NCBI GenBank assembly: GCA_036365145.1
Contig: JAEOAD010000040.1
Span: 13,022,501-13,086,500 of the forward strand
From: Orientallactaga sibirica
Taxonomy: Eukaryota; Chordata; Mammalia; Rodentia; Dipodidae
Length of the DNA: 64,000 nt
Direction of reading: 5' to 3'
Below, piece by piece: positions 37,401-51,900 of the stretch (its first letter is position 1; every line of letters starts with the position of its first letter). Made by a program: the position numbers and the translations under genes. Under the pieces are notes generated by a model, which worked only from the letters and a program-made list of their open reading frames with translations, made no database searches and was not told the origin of the DNA.

Positions 37401-40400
37401 TGGTAACAAAAGCTTCAGTAACTTACCTAAGAGAGTTCACCTCTGTTTTCTGATGAGACGAGTCATCAGCCACATGGCTAAGTTTCTGAGCTTGGAGTGC
37501 TGCTTTGTTCTCTAATGACTCTATCGTTTCTTTCATTATTAATATTTTAGATTGTAATTCATATTTCTCACTTTCAAGCTATAATTTAAATTAAAAAAAT
37601 TAATAGGAATATATGTTAAGGTCTTAATTTTAATTTTCATAGACACTCTAATTATATCTCTGGAAGACTATGGAAATAAGTTATACTAAAAGTGTTGAAT
37701 GTTACGTGTAAGCTAAGGTTCTAGACATCAGAACGGGCATATACATTTACCTCTCCTCCCTGGCATGGAAATGAAACATACAAACAAAAACAAGAGAGAA
37801 AAGAATAAATCTACAACAATAATGAAACAGGAAGGAAAACCATTAGCAGAATGAAAAACTGGAGAAACTTAAAAAAAACAGTAAGTAGACAGGAATTAAG
37901 CAAAAACCAGAGCTAAAAATATTACAGCTATAAAATGGGCAAAGGTTAGAAGGACAAAAATTCCTGAAAGGCATAAACTAGACCTGACTTGATGTGAAGC
38001 CTGCTGTTTCTTTGAAAAGCAACATAATACTATGAATGGATGAAAATTTCCCCCAAATAATTGTAATCCAATGACATTCCAGTAAAAATCTGAACTGAAC
38101 CTCTTTTAAAGGGATGGTAGCTTATTTTTATGTTAAAATTCACTTAGAAGATAGGCTAAGAAAAACAGAAAAATTTGCAAAGAATGCAGATGAATTTGTA
38201 AGAGATAGCAAAACAAACCAGAAAGCTACTATAATTAAAACATGGATTTAATGTAGAAACAGACAAGCAAACACACCCATCTTTCACAAAGAGTAGGGTA
38301 TGTACAATACAAAGAATGAAACAAAAGGAACATCTGTGTATCTATCATGTGGGTTAAAAACATGACCTGACCTTTAGTGGGACAGTCCTCAGTTCCATCC
38401 TCTATTTCCTACCCCACAGAACCCATCACCCTGAATCTCTTTTCTTGCTTGTTTTGCTTCTGAGATGGGATCTTGTTGTGCTGCCTAGGTGACCTCTGAA
38501 CTCCCATGCTCAGATTTTCTCGTCTCAGCCTCCCAAGGAGCTGGGATTGCAGGTGTGTGCCACAGCATCAAGCTTCTCTGAGCACCACCTTCATATTAAT
38601 TCCTAAACATGATGCTGCTTGCCTGAGCTGCACACAAGTGGAATCATAGTACACACTTTCTTCAGCACTCTGCCCTCTTGGTGCAACATGTGCCTGTAAA
38701 ATTCACATATATTGTTCATCATGCTGTGCTGTTCATTCGTATTTGCTACTCAACAATGTGTCACTGTATGAACTTCCGTCACATGCCCATTAGAACACAT
38801 ATTTAAGGCTTTGGGGAGCCTACAGCCTGTCACCACCACCCCAGTAAGTAAGTAAGTGGTGAGTATCTGATTACAATTCAATTCATGAAATCAGAGTGGA
38901 GGGCATGTGGACCCACACCACCTAACATACCTTTCTAGAAATGAAGCCTTGGACTCGAGAGCATGTGGCTGCTATAGTCACACCTGTTATATTAGGATGT
39001 GAAATGTCCCCACAAGCTCATTGTCTGAAGGCTTGGCCCCAGTCGGCACTATTTTAGGAGGGTGGGAACTTTAGGAAGTAGGCCTAGTTGGACGAAGTAG
39101 GTTGCTGGGGACATGGCTTGGGGGGTGTACCTTCCCCTCATTTTCCCTGCTTGGGGCTGCCGTGCTGTGAGCTTCACACCTCACTCTGGATCTGCAGCCA
39201 TGACACAGCTGAGCATGGACAGAACCTCTGAAACCATGAGCACAGTGGACCTTCCTCCTTTAAGCTGCTCTGCTCAGGAGGTGAGAGGCTGAGACCGTGC
39301 CAACTTACGTGACCAAGTACCAACTGCACTGCAGGATGTACAAGATGTTTGGTACTGGTCACAATTTCTTAATTTCCGATGACCTAGCCGATGGATGTAA
39401 AAATGATTTAATGTGGTTTAAGCTTGGGTTTCCCCTGTTCTTGAGGTAGAAAACATTTTCTGTTTGTTTTGCAGTACTGGAGACTGAATATGACAGGCAG
39501 GCGAACACCCTCCCACATCTCCCCAGAGCCCATTCTACTTTCTTGGATGGACTCTCACTAGGTGGTTCAGGCTACCTTGAAATGACTCTCCTCACACAGG
39601 CAGGGCTTGAACTCAGGACCCTCCTTCAGCCTCTTAACTATCTGGGGTTGCAGACCTGGGCCATGAGGCTCAGCTAGACCATTTACATTTATGAATATTT
39701 TGTGATTCTTCCATGAGGTATCTAGTTATACATATGTAGAATCTGGCGGCGGGGGTGGGGGGCAGTACATGAGTAGTAAGCTGTTCTCTCAATTAATGAT
39801 TTGTCTGTCCAATTGCCTGTTATCATATAAACAAGGGTGTCTGTGAAAGAGTCCCCTGCTTATCTAGACTTTCCTGTAAGGAATCACTCACTCATGCTTG
39901 TGTGTGGTTCAGCACACACTCTGCCACCAGACACCTGGTAGCTATGTGCCCTTAGGCAGGTTTCCCTTCTGTCTCAGTTTCCTTACCTGTGAAATGAGGG
40001 TAACAGTAACCACAGCTGTCGTGAGCATAACGTATCTAAAACGCTGAGAATGATGTCCAACATAGTAAATGCTGTTAGTCAGTGCTCTCAGGTTAAGATT
40101 GTCGCCTGCATTTCTTTAAAAACTATTCTACTGAAAATTGAAAGCAGGGCGTGGTGGCACATGCCTTTAATCCCAATACTCAGGAGGCAGAGGTAGGAGG
40201 ATCTCCATGAGTTCGAGGCCACCCTGAGACTACATAGTGAATTCCAGGTCAGCCTGAGCTAGAGTGAGACCCTACCTCGAAAAACCAAGTAAAAAAGAAA
40301 GAAAATTCAAAGCTCTAAATAATCTTTCTATTGTGTTTGTAGTGTGTGCATGTGCACTGGATGTGCTATGGAAGCCAGAGGTGCACATAAGCTGCCTTCC

Positions 40401-42290
40401 TCACTCTCCACCTTATTTACTGAGGCAGGTCTCAGTGGAGCTCAGTGCTCCCAATGCAGCTAGTGCAGCTAGCCAGCTCTCCCTGGGATGCCCCTAACCC
40501 ATCCCCACCTCCTGAGTGCTGCAATTACAGATGGGCTGCTATAGATGCCTGGCATTTACATGGTGCTGGGTATCTGAGCTCTGGTTCACACACTTCCATG
40601 ACAAGTGCTTTACCAACCTGCCCTGCTTTCCCTGACACACTGGGCTTCCTCTTGAAACTGTAAGTCAAAAATAAACCTTTTCCTTCCTTTCAGCTGCTTC
40701 TGGGCATGTGTTTTGTTCCAGCAATGAGAACAATGAGAAAGTAACTGATAGAGCAAGGAAACTGAGTCAACTTAGATGTCCATCAACAAATTAATGGACA
40801 ATGAAAATGTGGTATACACACAATGGAATTTTATTCAGCCATAAAGAAAAATGAAATTATAAGATTTGTAGGAAAATGGAGTAGAAAATATTATATTAAG
40901 TGAGGTAACCTAGGCTCAGAAAGACAAATACTGCTTGTCTTGACCATCTATAGATCCTAGCTTATGACTGTTATATATGCATATTGAAGTGGAGTGAGTA
41001 GAAATAGGCTATTAAACTAGAAAGGGGCCTATTAAATGGGGAAAGGGGGGCTTTAAGAAGAATGGTGGCACACGCCTTTAATCCCAGCACTCAGGAGGCA
41101 GAGGTAGGAGGATCGCCGTAAGTTTGAGGCCACCCTGAGTCTACAGAGTGAATTCCAGGTCAGCCTGGACTAGAATGAGACCCTACCTCGAAAAACTTAA
41201 AAATAAAAAAAAAGCAGAATGGGAAGGGCAAAGAGTACATGTGACATGAAAGTAGAAAGAGAACTACTGGAGGTAAAATGGCACAAGAAGGAAGTGGGCG
41301 CAGGGAGATGGAAAGAGAGGTAGAAAGGAAATCAGAACACAGCATGTGTGAAAATGCCATAAAGTAACGTGTCACTGGGTCTTTTCCTAGTGCCTCTTCC
41401 TGTCCTCCAAGAAGCAGCTCCTCAACTACCTATTCCCAAACCATGGTGTTCTGCCAGAACATCCTAGTTAAGTGACTTCTGGGACTATGAACCAAGATAA
41501 AATTATACCTTTAAAAATTTTTTTTTACTATTCATTTGCAAGGAAAGAGAGAGAGAATGAGAATATGAATGGGCACACCAGGGCTTCTTGCCACTGCAAA
41601 TGAACTTTAAGTGCACGAGCCACCTTGTGCATCTGGCTTTATGTGGGTATTGTGGCATTGAACCCAGGCTGTCAGACTTTACACGTAAGTGTCTTTGGCC
41701 ACTGAGCCATCTCTCAGCCCCATACCTATTTTTAAAGTTGCTTCTCTCAGGTATTTGCTCACAGTAGTAAGAAAAGTAACTAGTGCACAAGTGCACGAGT
41801 GAGACAAGCGTTACAAGAGCTCCAACTTACTGCCTACAGGTTTTCCAGGTGGTGGCATCAGAAAAGGAACCCAGTGGAGCCCAAGTTCAGATGACAGGAC
41901 TGCGAGTGAAGGAAAGCCAAGGTGGCTGGAGTGTGCAGGGCAGATGCTGGAGGAAGCTGTACAGAGATCTGGAACGGGAACCTTCAGCCGAGCACAGCTC
42001 ACAGAGTGCTAAGCAAGGCCAGGAAGAAGCCATCGAGCAGCAGAAGGACAATGCTCCAGGTCCACAAGGGCTGGGAATAGCTCTTGTTTGCATTAGCCAT
42101 CCAGAACATTAGAATTAACACAGCAACAGGGAGTACATTCCCATGTGTTTGTCTCAGGAGTGAAAGAAAATCAGTGAACTAGGGTCCTCACACCTGCACA
42201 GCAAGCACTTTACCAACTGAGCCATCTCCCCTGCTCTCTTCACATGTTTCTTTTCTCTTCTTTCTCTTCTCTTCTCTTCTCTTCTCTTTC

Positions 42291-42362
<72 letters not shown>

Positions 42363-44687
42363 TTTTTCCTTTCCCTCCCTCCCTCCTTCCTTCCTTTCTT
42401 TTTTGAAGTAGGGGTCTTGCTCTAGCCCAGGCTTACCTGGAATTGACTATGTAGTCCCAGGGTGGCCTCAAACTCATGGAGATTCTCCTACCTCTGCCTC
42501 CTAAACACTGGGATTAAAAGCGTGCACCACTACACGTGACTCTTTCACATGTATTCTTAACCCATTTTATTTTCATAAAAACCCTGACAAATCTAGCATT
42601 ATTCCAACTTTGTATATGAAGAAATTGGGTGACATAAAGTCACGTAACTGGCCTATAGGTAAGTGGTGACAGATGGATTTGAACCTAAGTACTCAGCCTT
42701 CACAGTTCACACATTTGTTATTACAATTTTACATACATACACTGTACTAAAAGCATAATTGGTTCATTCATTCATGTAACACAGTATGTCCAAAATCCTT
42801 TGATAAATTACCTGATGGTTGACGTATGTCAAGTGTTCAATAGTTTTCTCTAATTCTGATTTTCCAAAAATACTCATCTCCTGGACATTCTGAAAAAGAA
42901 TTTTATAGAAAATGTTCATTTACATCAGATAATAAAACAAAACCACCAAAGTAAGCAAGTCTACAGTGCTCTGTCATTTTATAAGACACAGAAATGTTTT
43001 AGAAAATCATTACACATTTCACAAAAACAATGCTTTTGCTTAAAAAAGCACAATAGGTTCTAATCTTTTACATTCACCACCTCCAAATGGGACATAGAAG
43101 AAGACAGGTGATACGGCTTCGTTTATAAAGACTTACACAGATCATTCCATGTTAGCACAAGTATGAAGGGTAAAAAACACTGCATTAAGTAACAGGCTCA
43201 GGAATGTGCTGTCACAAGAGGATGATTCCCTATGCCTTGTTTTGCATACTAGGTTTAAAAAATATTTTATTATTTATTTATTTGAGAGTGAGAGAGAGAG
43301 AAAGAATTGGCGCACCAGGGCCTCCATCTTCTGCAAATTAACTCTAGACACATGAGCCATTTTGTTCATCTGGTTACTTGGGCCCTGGAGACTCGAACCT
43401 GGGTGCTTTGGCTTTGCAGGCAAATGCCTTAACCACTAAACCATCTCTCCAGCCCCTCATTTCTGGACAGTGCTGACGATTAAACTTAAGACCTCATGCA
43501 TGGTATGCAACAGCTTTACCACTGAGCTCCATTTGAGATATAAGGAAAATAGGGCACAAGGAAGAAAATACAGGATCAGAAAGACATAGGAAACAGACCA
43601 CAAGATCACACAAACCCCAGTTTTATGACTAGCCTGGTTGACACAATATAAGTAAGGGCTAGCTTCTGGCTAGTTACTACTGCTATGTGTAGGATGGGCA
43701 GTCTAACATTTATGGAGTTTTTCTGGTTAGTCTCATATTCTATCCAAGCTCTTCATTTAAAACTACATCTCATGTATGGGATATACATTTGGTTAAAAGA
43801 AACACTGCTGTTGTATTCACTTATTCAAACACTGTTAATATATATTCTACACCAAGCACCAAGCACAGTGTTTGGAACATAGCAGTAAATATTCTCTGAC
43901 TTTATACAGTCTAGTAGGAAAGACAGATCTTAAACAAGAGAGTAAACATGTTTAGGCAGGTGCTATTAAGAGCTACACCAAGTCCTTCATACACGGTTAC
44001 TTTTTATTGGCTTGTAGTACTCTGTTGCATGGATTGATAGTTTCTTGACCACTAAAATTATGTTTTCTTACTGATTTTAACATCTTTGAAGAGAGTGGAT
44101 ATAAATTTTCACAACCACTTAGTATTTGTTTAAAAATAATATTCAGCCAGGCGTAGTGGCGCACGCCTTTAATTCCAGCACTCGGGAGGCAGAGTTGTGA
44201 GGATCACTGTGAGTTCGAGACTACCTTGAGACTACATAGTGAATTCCAGGTCAGCCTGGGCTAGAGTGAAACCCTACCTTGAAAAACAACAACAATAAAT
44301 AATAATAATCATAATATTCAATTATGTCAGTAAATACCAAGGTTTGGATTCTTAGGACAAGTGTATATTTACTTGTATAAGGAACTAATAGATTGTTTTT
44401 ATAAAACTAAAAAAAGGGGGGAACTGGGCTGATGGCTCACTTGGTAAAGTGTTTGCTGTACAAGCAGGAAGATCCAGGTTCAGAGCCCTCTTTGAAATAG
44501 GACTGCAACATGAGGGTGGTAAGTTCTGAAATGCGCAGGCAGGCATGTTAAAATAACAACCAAAAAAGAATGGCTGCCCACCAGAGGGAGTACATGGACT
44601 TAAGAAAGAACATAAAGCAGCCACTCTCCTTTTGAATTACAAATGGGTGAGGTTTGGGGCAGATTATTTAAATTTACTCTAGTACAG

Positions 44688-44748
<61 letters not shown>

Positions 44749-47700
44749 ACGCATGTGCACAAAAGGCTTCATCAATGCTCTGCAATGTTCATGAGGCAGC
44801 ACCAATAGGACTTGGCAAACAGAAGATGGGAATTTTCAGGAAGAGCTTGCTCACAATGCCTAGACTTGAAAAGTGGGTGGGCAGGAGAATAAAAAACACC
44901 AGGGGGCTGGAGAGATGGCTTGGCAGTTAAGGTGCTTGCTAGTAAAGCTAAAGCACCCAGGTTCAATTCCCCAATACCCATGTAAAGCCAGATGCAGAAA
45001 GTGGCCCATGTATCTGGAGTTTGTCTGCAGTGGCTAGAAGCCCTGGTGCACTCATTCTCTATCTGCCTCTTTTCCTGTTTCTCAAACAAATATTTTTTAA
45101 TAAACACTAGGTTCAGGTCCTTGCTGTTCCTGGGGGTCGTTGGCCACCAACATCCCAGGCACAGGAGGAGTTGGAGGGAAGCAGGGTCTTGGAGCAGGTG
45201 ATGAGACAGGCAATGAACCACCCGGGAGGCCATCTAATGAACAGCACACTCTCATTTATTCAAAAGGGGAGTGGGTTTATAAACACTTGAGAAAGGTTGA
45301 GAAGGCACATATAGACTATAAGGTGATTGAAGGTTTATGGGTTGTTATCTAATTGGTTGGAAGGCAAAAGTAGCGAGGGAGAAGCTGCAAGGGAGATAAC
45401 AGAAGTGGTGGGAAAAGCTACATGACTTCAGGATGGTTACAGTTGCAGGGAGTCTGTTTACAAGCTATGTGATTTCAGCCACATATTGGATGGCTACAGC
45501 TGAAGGGAGACTGTTTATAAGGGTCTATGGGCAGTTAGCCACAAGGTCAGGAACTGTGGGGGCAGGCAAAGCCTGACTATGGAATGATCAGGTGCTTTTG
45601 GGATAAAGGGGGGAGGGCCCACCGGTTCTGCCCACTCTGGGTGAACAAAGGGCACACTACAACCTTGAGGAGGGAGGGCCAGTCACTACTGCCAGAGTGG
45701 TTTCCCAACGATAAGGCTATTTGCAACCCCCACAGCCCAAGGTCCCCAGACATGTCCAACAGTCCAGGCCAGCTTCCTCACAGCCCCAGGCCGTGTTTAG
45801 CAATGCCCAACAACTAGGGATGGCTAAAGAATCCAGATAATTAGTTTTGAAATAAAAGATCTGTTGCAAGTTCACAAAATCTTGCAGCCCACAGCCCAGA
45901 TTCTGGTAATGTGAATGTAGCTCTTCCCAAGTTCTTCATACTATTATAATAAAAATTCAGTCCCATTTTTGCATTTTTAGTCATTTAAATGGGTATGGAA
46001 AAGAGTAGCTTGTGTTCAAAGCTGTCATATTGCACAGAAGTTTTCTGTTTGGTAATTTTAACACTGATATATATAAGCAGTTTCTGGAAGGCAGTATTTC
46101 AGAAGACTCCAATTAAAAATCTTAAGCTATGTTCTGGATTAAAACTTAAAAAATTTGTGACCTAAATACTCTTCTTAAGATGTTGGGCTTTGCTTGGGAG
46201 GCAGAGATAGGAGGATCACTGTGAGTTTGAGGCCACCCTGAGACTACAGTGAATTCCAGGTCAGCCTGGACTACAGTGAAATCCTACCTCAAGAATTAAA
46301 AAAAAAAAAAAAAAAAAAAAGATGCTGGGGTTTTGTTCCTAACTTTAGCTACTGCTTTCAAATTTCACAATAATAACTGTAAGTAAATTATGGATTCCAT
46401 AATAATAATAACAACACTTAACACTTATAATGTGTTGAGCATATTAAGTGCCTTACATGTAAATACATTTATTGGGACATTATTAAGGGAAATACAGCAT
46501 TCTTCCCCTAAATATGACTCCAAAAGCATAAAACACAATAAAAAATGCATAAACTAGACTCCATTCAAGCAAAACTTGTCAAAGAAAGATATAATCAAGA
46601 AAGTTTTAGGATGGACCACAGAACAGAGAAATGTACTTACAAATCAGTATTTGAAGAGGAGTTGTATCAAAAATATATGGATATCTCTTACAAGCCAGTA
46701 ATAGTCAGGGGAAATAACCCAACTCAAAAATGAGAAAATATCTGAATTGACATTTTTCAAATGTCTAAGAAGAAAAAGGAGGAGGAGGAAAAGGGAAAAA
46801 AAGAGAAAGAGAAAGGAAAAAAGAAGCCAGGTATGGTGGCACACCTATAAGTCCAGCACAGTCATTACCAGTTTAGGCTAGCTTGAGCTACATAGTGACG
46901 TCCAGGCCAGTATGGCTACATATTGTGAGACCCTGTATCAAAACCAACACTAACTCAACAGAGGATATAAGCAGGCCAGTGAGCACAGGAAAGGGTGCTA
47001 ACGAGCATCACTAGCTAGCATGGGAGCACAAATCCAAACCACCGTGCACCTGCCACACTTACCATAGTGAATGTGACAGAGATGAAGACAAGATAGCAGG
47101 GTAAGAACATGGAGAAGTCAGAACCCCTATTCACTGATGCTAGCTAGCAACATAAACTGGTATGGCTAACTTTGGTTAAAGACAGACTTAGCATGACCCA
47201 GGAAGTTACCATGTGACTAGGTGCATGTTATGTATTGAGAAATGAAAACACACAAAAATTTGTGCATAAATGTTCATACCAGCATTATTCATGGATGGAT
47301 CTTGAAAATATTATGCTCAGGAGAGAGGCCAGACACTGAAAGCACATATATGGATTGAAGATGTAGCTCAGTGTAGTGTTCGGGCCTCAGCATCACTTAA
47401 AATGATTTCATTTATATAAAATGTCCAGAGTAGGAAAATCCACAGAAACAGAAAATGGATTAGTAAGTACCTACAACTACAAAGGTCTGGAAGAAACAAG
47501 TATGATGTAGATGATACAAGGTGTCTTACTGTACTCATGACAGTTTTTCTAAAATTGATTATGGGGGCTGGAGGGATGGCTTAGCAGTTAAGGCACTTCC
47601 CTGCGAAGCCTAAGGACCCAAGTCCAATTCTCCGGTACTCAGTTAAGACAGATGCACAAAGTGGTTGGTATAGGCTCCTGGAGTTTGTTTGCAGTGGCTA

Positions 47701-48927
47701 GAGGCCCTGGCGTGCCCACTCTCTGTCTCTGCTTGCAAACAAATAAACATAAAATTGACTATGGTAAAGGTTGTAAAACACTGTAAAAATACTTAACATT
47801 GAACTGTACCCATTATTGGATGGATAAATTGCATGGCAAGTGAAAATCTGTGCCATTTAAAAGGAAGAGACAGAGAGGGAGAGGGAGAGAGATGTTACTC
47901 TATATGAAAATTTTCCTTTCCAGGATTTGGCAAAATTGTTATAGGAATCAACTATTTTAAGGTTAGTGGGCAAATGTGTCCCTATAACTTCTCACTCTTG
48001 CCACTGTAGTATAGGAGCAGCTACAGATAGTAAGTAACGAGTTCCAGTAATACTTCACCACAGTAAAATGTCTCGATTTTGATATTTTTTCCATTATTAG
48101 CTACAAGCCATACATGAATAACTTAGCTCAATTTTGGCCAACATGCTGTTACTAGCCACCCTCAATCTAGCCATAAATTCTCAACAGAAACTTTATCGGA
48201 AAATGTCCATATAAAATATTTCTTAATAAATTACCTTTCAAAAACATGTCATTGCATTACTTACTTTCAACTTTTCTCTTAAGGTTTCCTTTTCTGCCAC
48301 AATCCTCCTTAAGTCCGATAATGCCAGTTCTCTTTCCTTTTCCATTAGACTAAAAAGATCACTGGGGACGGGAGTTTGCATGGATTCCTGTTTCAGTGCA
48401 GACAATTCTTCCCGAGCCTTGAAGAATTAAGACATAAAAAATACTCTGGAGGTATTCTACTTTTGTTTCTTAAATGATAAACTGAACATATGCCACTTTG
48501 GTTCTCTTCCCAAATCCAAATAAAAGTATTAAAATCATAAAGATGTAAAGTCAGATTGAGAGAGGTAGAGCCACAAAATGTTGGAAACTAGACAGCAGAT
48601 GGACAGATAAGAATTCAGTACATGGTGGGCGGGGACGAAGACTCAGGAGTTAGTTAGAGGTACTCGCTTGCAAAAACTGCTAACCAGGGTTCAACTCGCT
48701 GGTACCTATGTAAATCCAGATTCACAAAGTGGTGCATGCATCTGCAATTCATTTGCAGCCAGCAAAAGGCTCCCCAGAATGCCTGTACTCACTCTTACCA
48801 TCACTCTGCTTGCAAACAAATAAATAAAAATATTTTTTAAAAAACAATTAACTATGTAATTCCAAGAAAGCTGAACTCTACTGTGAGGAAATTGTTAAAC
48901 TGATGAATCTGTACTGCCAAACCCTAA

Positions 48928-48975
<48 letters not shown>

Positions 48976-51900
48976 GACTCATAGGCTAGGGAGATGGCTC
49001 AGCAGTTAAGGGAGCTAGTTTACTGTCGGCCCTGGTAAAATCCACAGCACCCATGTAAAGCCAGGCAAAAAGCAGTCCATGTGCCTGACATTTATTTGTA
49101 GTGGCAGGAAACTCTGGCATACCTATACACACATGCAAATAAATAAATAAAAATATTTTACCTTCTATGTTTCCACCTATCAAAATATCAATAGGACATC
49201 ACTGGAGGTGGCATGGGTACAAGTCTCAGTGATAGAGACCAGGATTTGCTCAGATACAACTTCCCCTCTGTCGTCAGCCTAGTTTATAATAAGACCAGTC
49301 TACAATTCCCTCTTCCCCGGAGTACTTTTCTCACTAGAGTCTAGCTCCTTAATAGCCAACACCCCAAACACTGGGTGACATGGAAGTTTATCCCTGTTAT
49401 CCAGACATGGTGAGGCATATATAAAAATCCCAGTAAGGGGCCAGGTGTGGTGGAGCACACCTTTAATCCCAGCATTCAGGAGGCGGAAGAAAGAGGATCA
49501 TCGTGAGTTCGAGGCCACCTGAAACTACGTAGTGAATTCCAGACCAGCCTGGGCTAGAGCCAGACCCTACCTCAAAAAAAAAAAAAAAAATTAAAAAAAA
49601 AAAATCCCAGTAAGAATAATTTGGCTTAGAGTCATGACCAGATAGTTTTAGAACTAGTTTTGATGTTTAAGAAATATTTGGGAACTATTACTAGTTGACT
49701 TGGCAAGTAGAAAAGCTAGAAAAGAGGAAAGGAGACTATGGAGAGAGAAGAGAACCACCTGCTTTGAGAACAGGAGGACAGACAGTGGGAGCAAGCATGG
49801 CCTGTAATTCTGATTTGGAGGAGCATCACCTGATACACATGCTGTACAAATTTGAAGCATACGTAATGACTACATTATTGTTAACTGGGTCTAAATAATC
49901 TGATGAATTAATTATAATCAACGTCTTACTTCATTATACAAGACACTTAGTTTATCTCTTTCTGCTGTCAATAGTTTAACATTGGACTGTATATCTTCCA
50001 TATATTTTTCAAATCTTTCTAGCATGTGCTGGAGTTCATCTCTTTCTCTGGTAACAATTTGAATATCTGAATTGAAATCACCCTGAAACAATGAAAAAAC
50101 AGAAAATATCATTTGTTACAATCACCACCATATGCTCATCACAAAGGTGCTATGACATTATCACAAGGTTTTGTAATAGGTTCAGGCCACACAATCTCTT
50201 CCCTGGTATACTTTTTTCACTAGTGTAAAACTTTTTTTTTTTCCTGAGGTAGGGTCTCACTGTAGCTCAGGCTGACCTGGAATTCAGTATGTTGTCTCAG
50301 GGTAGTCTTGAACTCATGGTGATCCTCCTGCCTCTGCCTCCCAAGTGCTGAGATTAAAGGCGTGCACCACCACGCCCAGCTGCTGCTGTTGCTTCATCGT
50401 CGTTTTTTTTTTTTTTTTTTTTTTTTGACTAGTGGAAAACTTAATAGCCAATATTCCAAATACCAGGTGTGTACCAAAGGGATGTGGCTGACTGAATAAG
50501 GGTTATAAAAAGAACAAAAGTAGGGCTGGAAAGATGGCTTAGTGGTTAAGGCACCTGCCTCCTAAGCCTAAGAACGCTGGTTCCAATCTCCAGCGGTTCC
50601 AATCTCCAGGTCCCACGGTTAGCCAGATGCAAAGTGATGCAAGGGCGCAATACCGCACTTGACCACAAGGGGGTGCACGTATCTGGATTTTGTTCACAAC
50701 AGCTGAGACTGCTGGTGCGCCCATTCTCTATCTGTCTCCCTCTACCCTCTCTCCCTGTATGTCTCTCTCTAAAAATAATAAAATAAAATAAAGAACAAAA
50801 GTAGGCTGGGCGTGGTGGCGCACACCTTTAATCCTAGCACTCGGGAGGCAGAGGTAGGACTGCTGTGAGTTAAAGGCCACCCTGAGATGACACAGTGAAT
50901 TCCAGGTCAGCCTGAGCTAGAGTGAGACCCTACCTAAAAAAACCAAAAAAATAAAAGAACAAAAGTTTTTTAATGTAACTAAGGAACACAATTTAAAAAA
51001 TCTATAATGAGGGGCTGAAGAGATGGCTCAGCTGTTAAACACTTGCCTGCAAAACCTAATGACCCAAGTTCAATTCCCCAGTACCCACATAAAGCCAGAT
51101 GCACAAGATGGCTCATGCACCTGGAGCTCGTTTGCAGTGGCTAGAGACTCTGGTGTACCCATTCTCTGTCTGTCTCTCCCTGCTTGCAAATGACTAAATA
51201 AAATCTATAATGAGACCATATGAAATCACAGGCAGAGGCTGGAGAGATGGCTCAGCAGTTAAAGGCACTTGCTTGCAAATCCTTTAACTGCTGGTGTGGG
51301 TTCTATTCCCTAGTACCCATATAAAGCCAAATGCACAAAGTGGCACATGCATTTGGGTTTCACATGCAGTGGCAGGAGGCCCTAGCAGGCCCATCCTCTC
51401 TCTCTCTGATTACAAATATATATATTTTTAAAGTATCAAGGGGCTTGAGAGATGGCTTGGTGGTTAAGGTACTTGCCTACAAAACCTAAGAACTCAGGTT
51501 CAATTCCCATTATCCACGTAAGCCAGATGCACAAGGTGGGACATTTATCTGGAGTTCATTTGCAGTGGCTGGCAGTCCTGGTGCACCCAGTCTCTATCTA
51601 CCTTTCTCTCTCTCTCAAAATAAATAAATAAAATATTTTTTAAAAGGTATCAAAATTTCAACTAACGTTTCTAAAAAGAAAAAGACAGAAATCATGGCAG
51701 TACTGGAGCAAATTTCCCGATTTTCAGTTCTTAGGAAGGAACCCAGCTGCCAACACCACCCAACAAATGTGTGCACGTCCCTTGCCTGGTGCTGTTCTCA
51801 TCACACATCAGGGGTACTTAGAATATACACCACTGCCATCTCGCCTCCCGAGTCAGAGGCGTCAGCAGCATCCAGCTTTGGGGGCTTACCCTAAACTTAA

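Noticed and set aside
41783..42112. 109-codon plus-strand open frame
   Set aside because: No family resemblance; the start lies in LTR-derived sequence and it runs against the CEP135 strand in an intron.
44772..45233. 153-codon minus-strand open frame
   Set aside because: It runs through a tRNA-SINE and the end of the LTR, so it is a chance frame in repeats.
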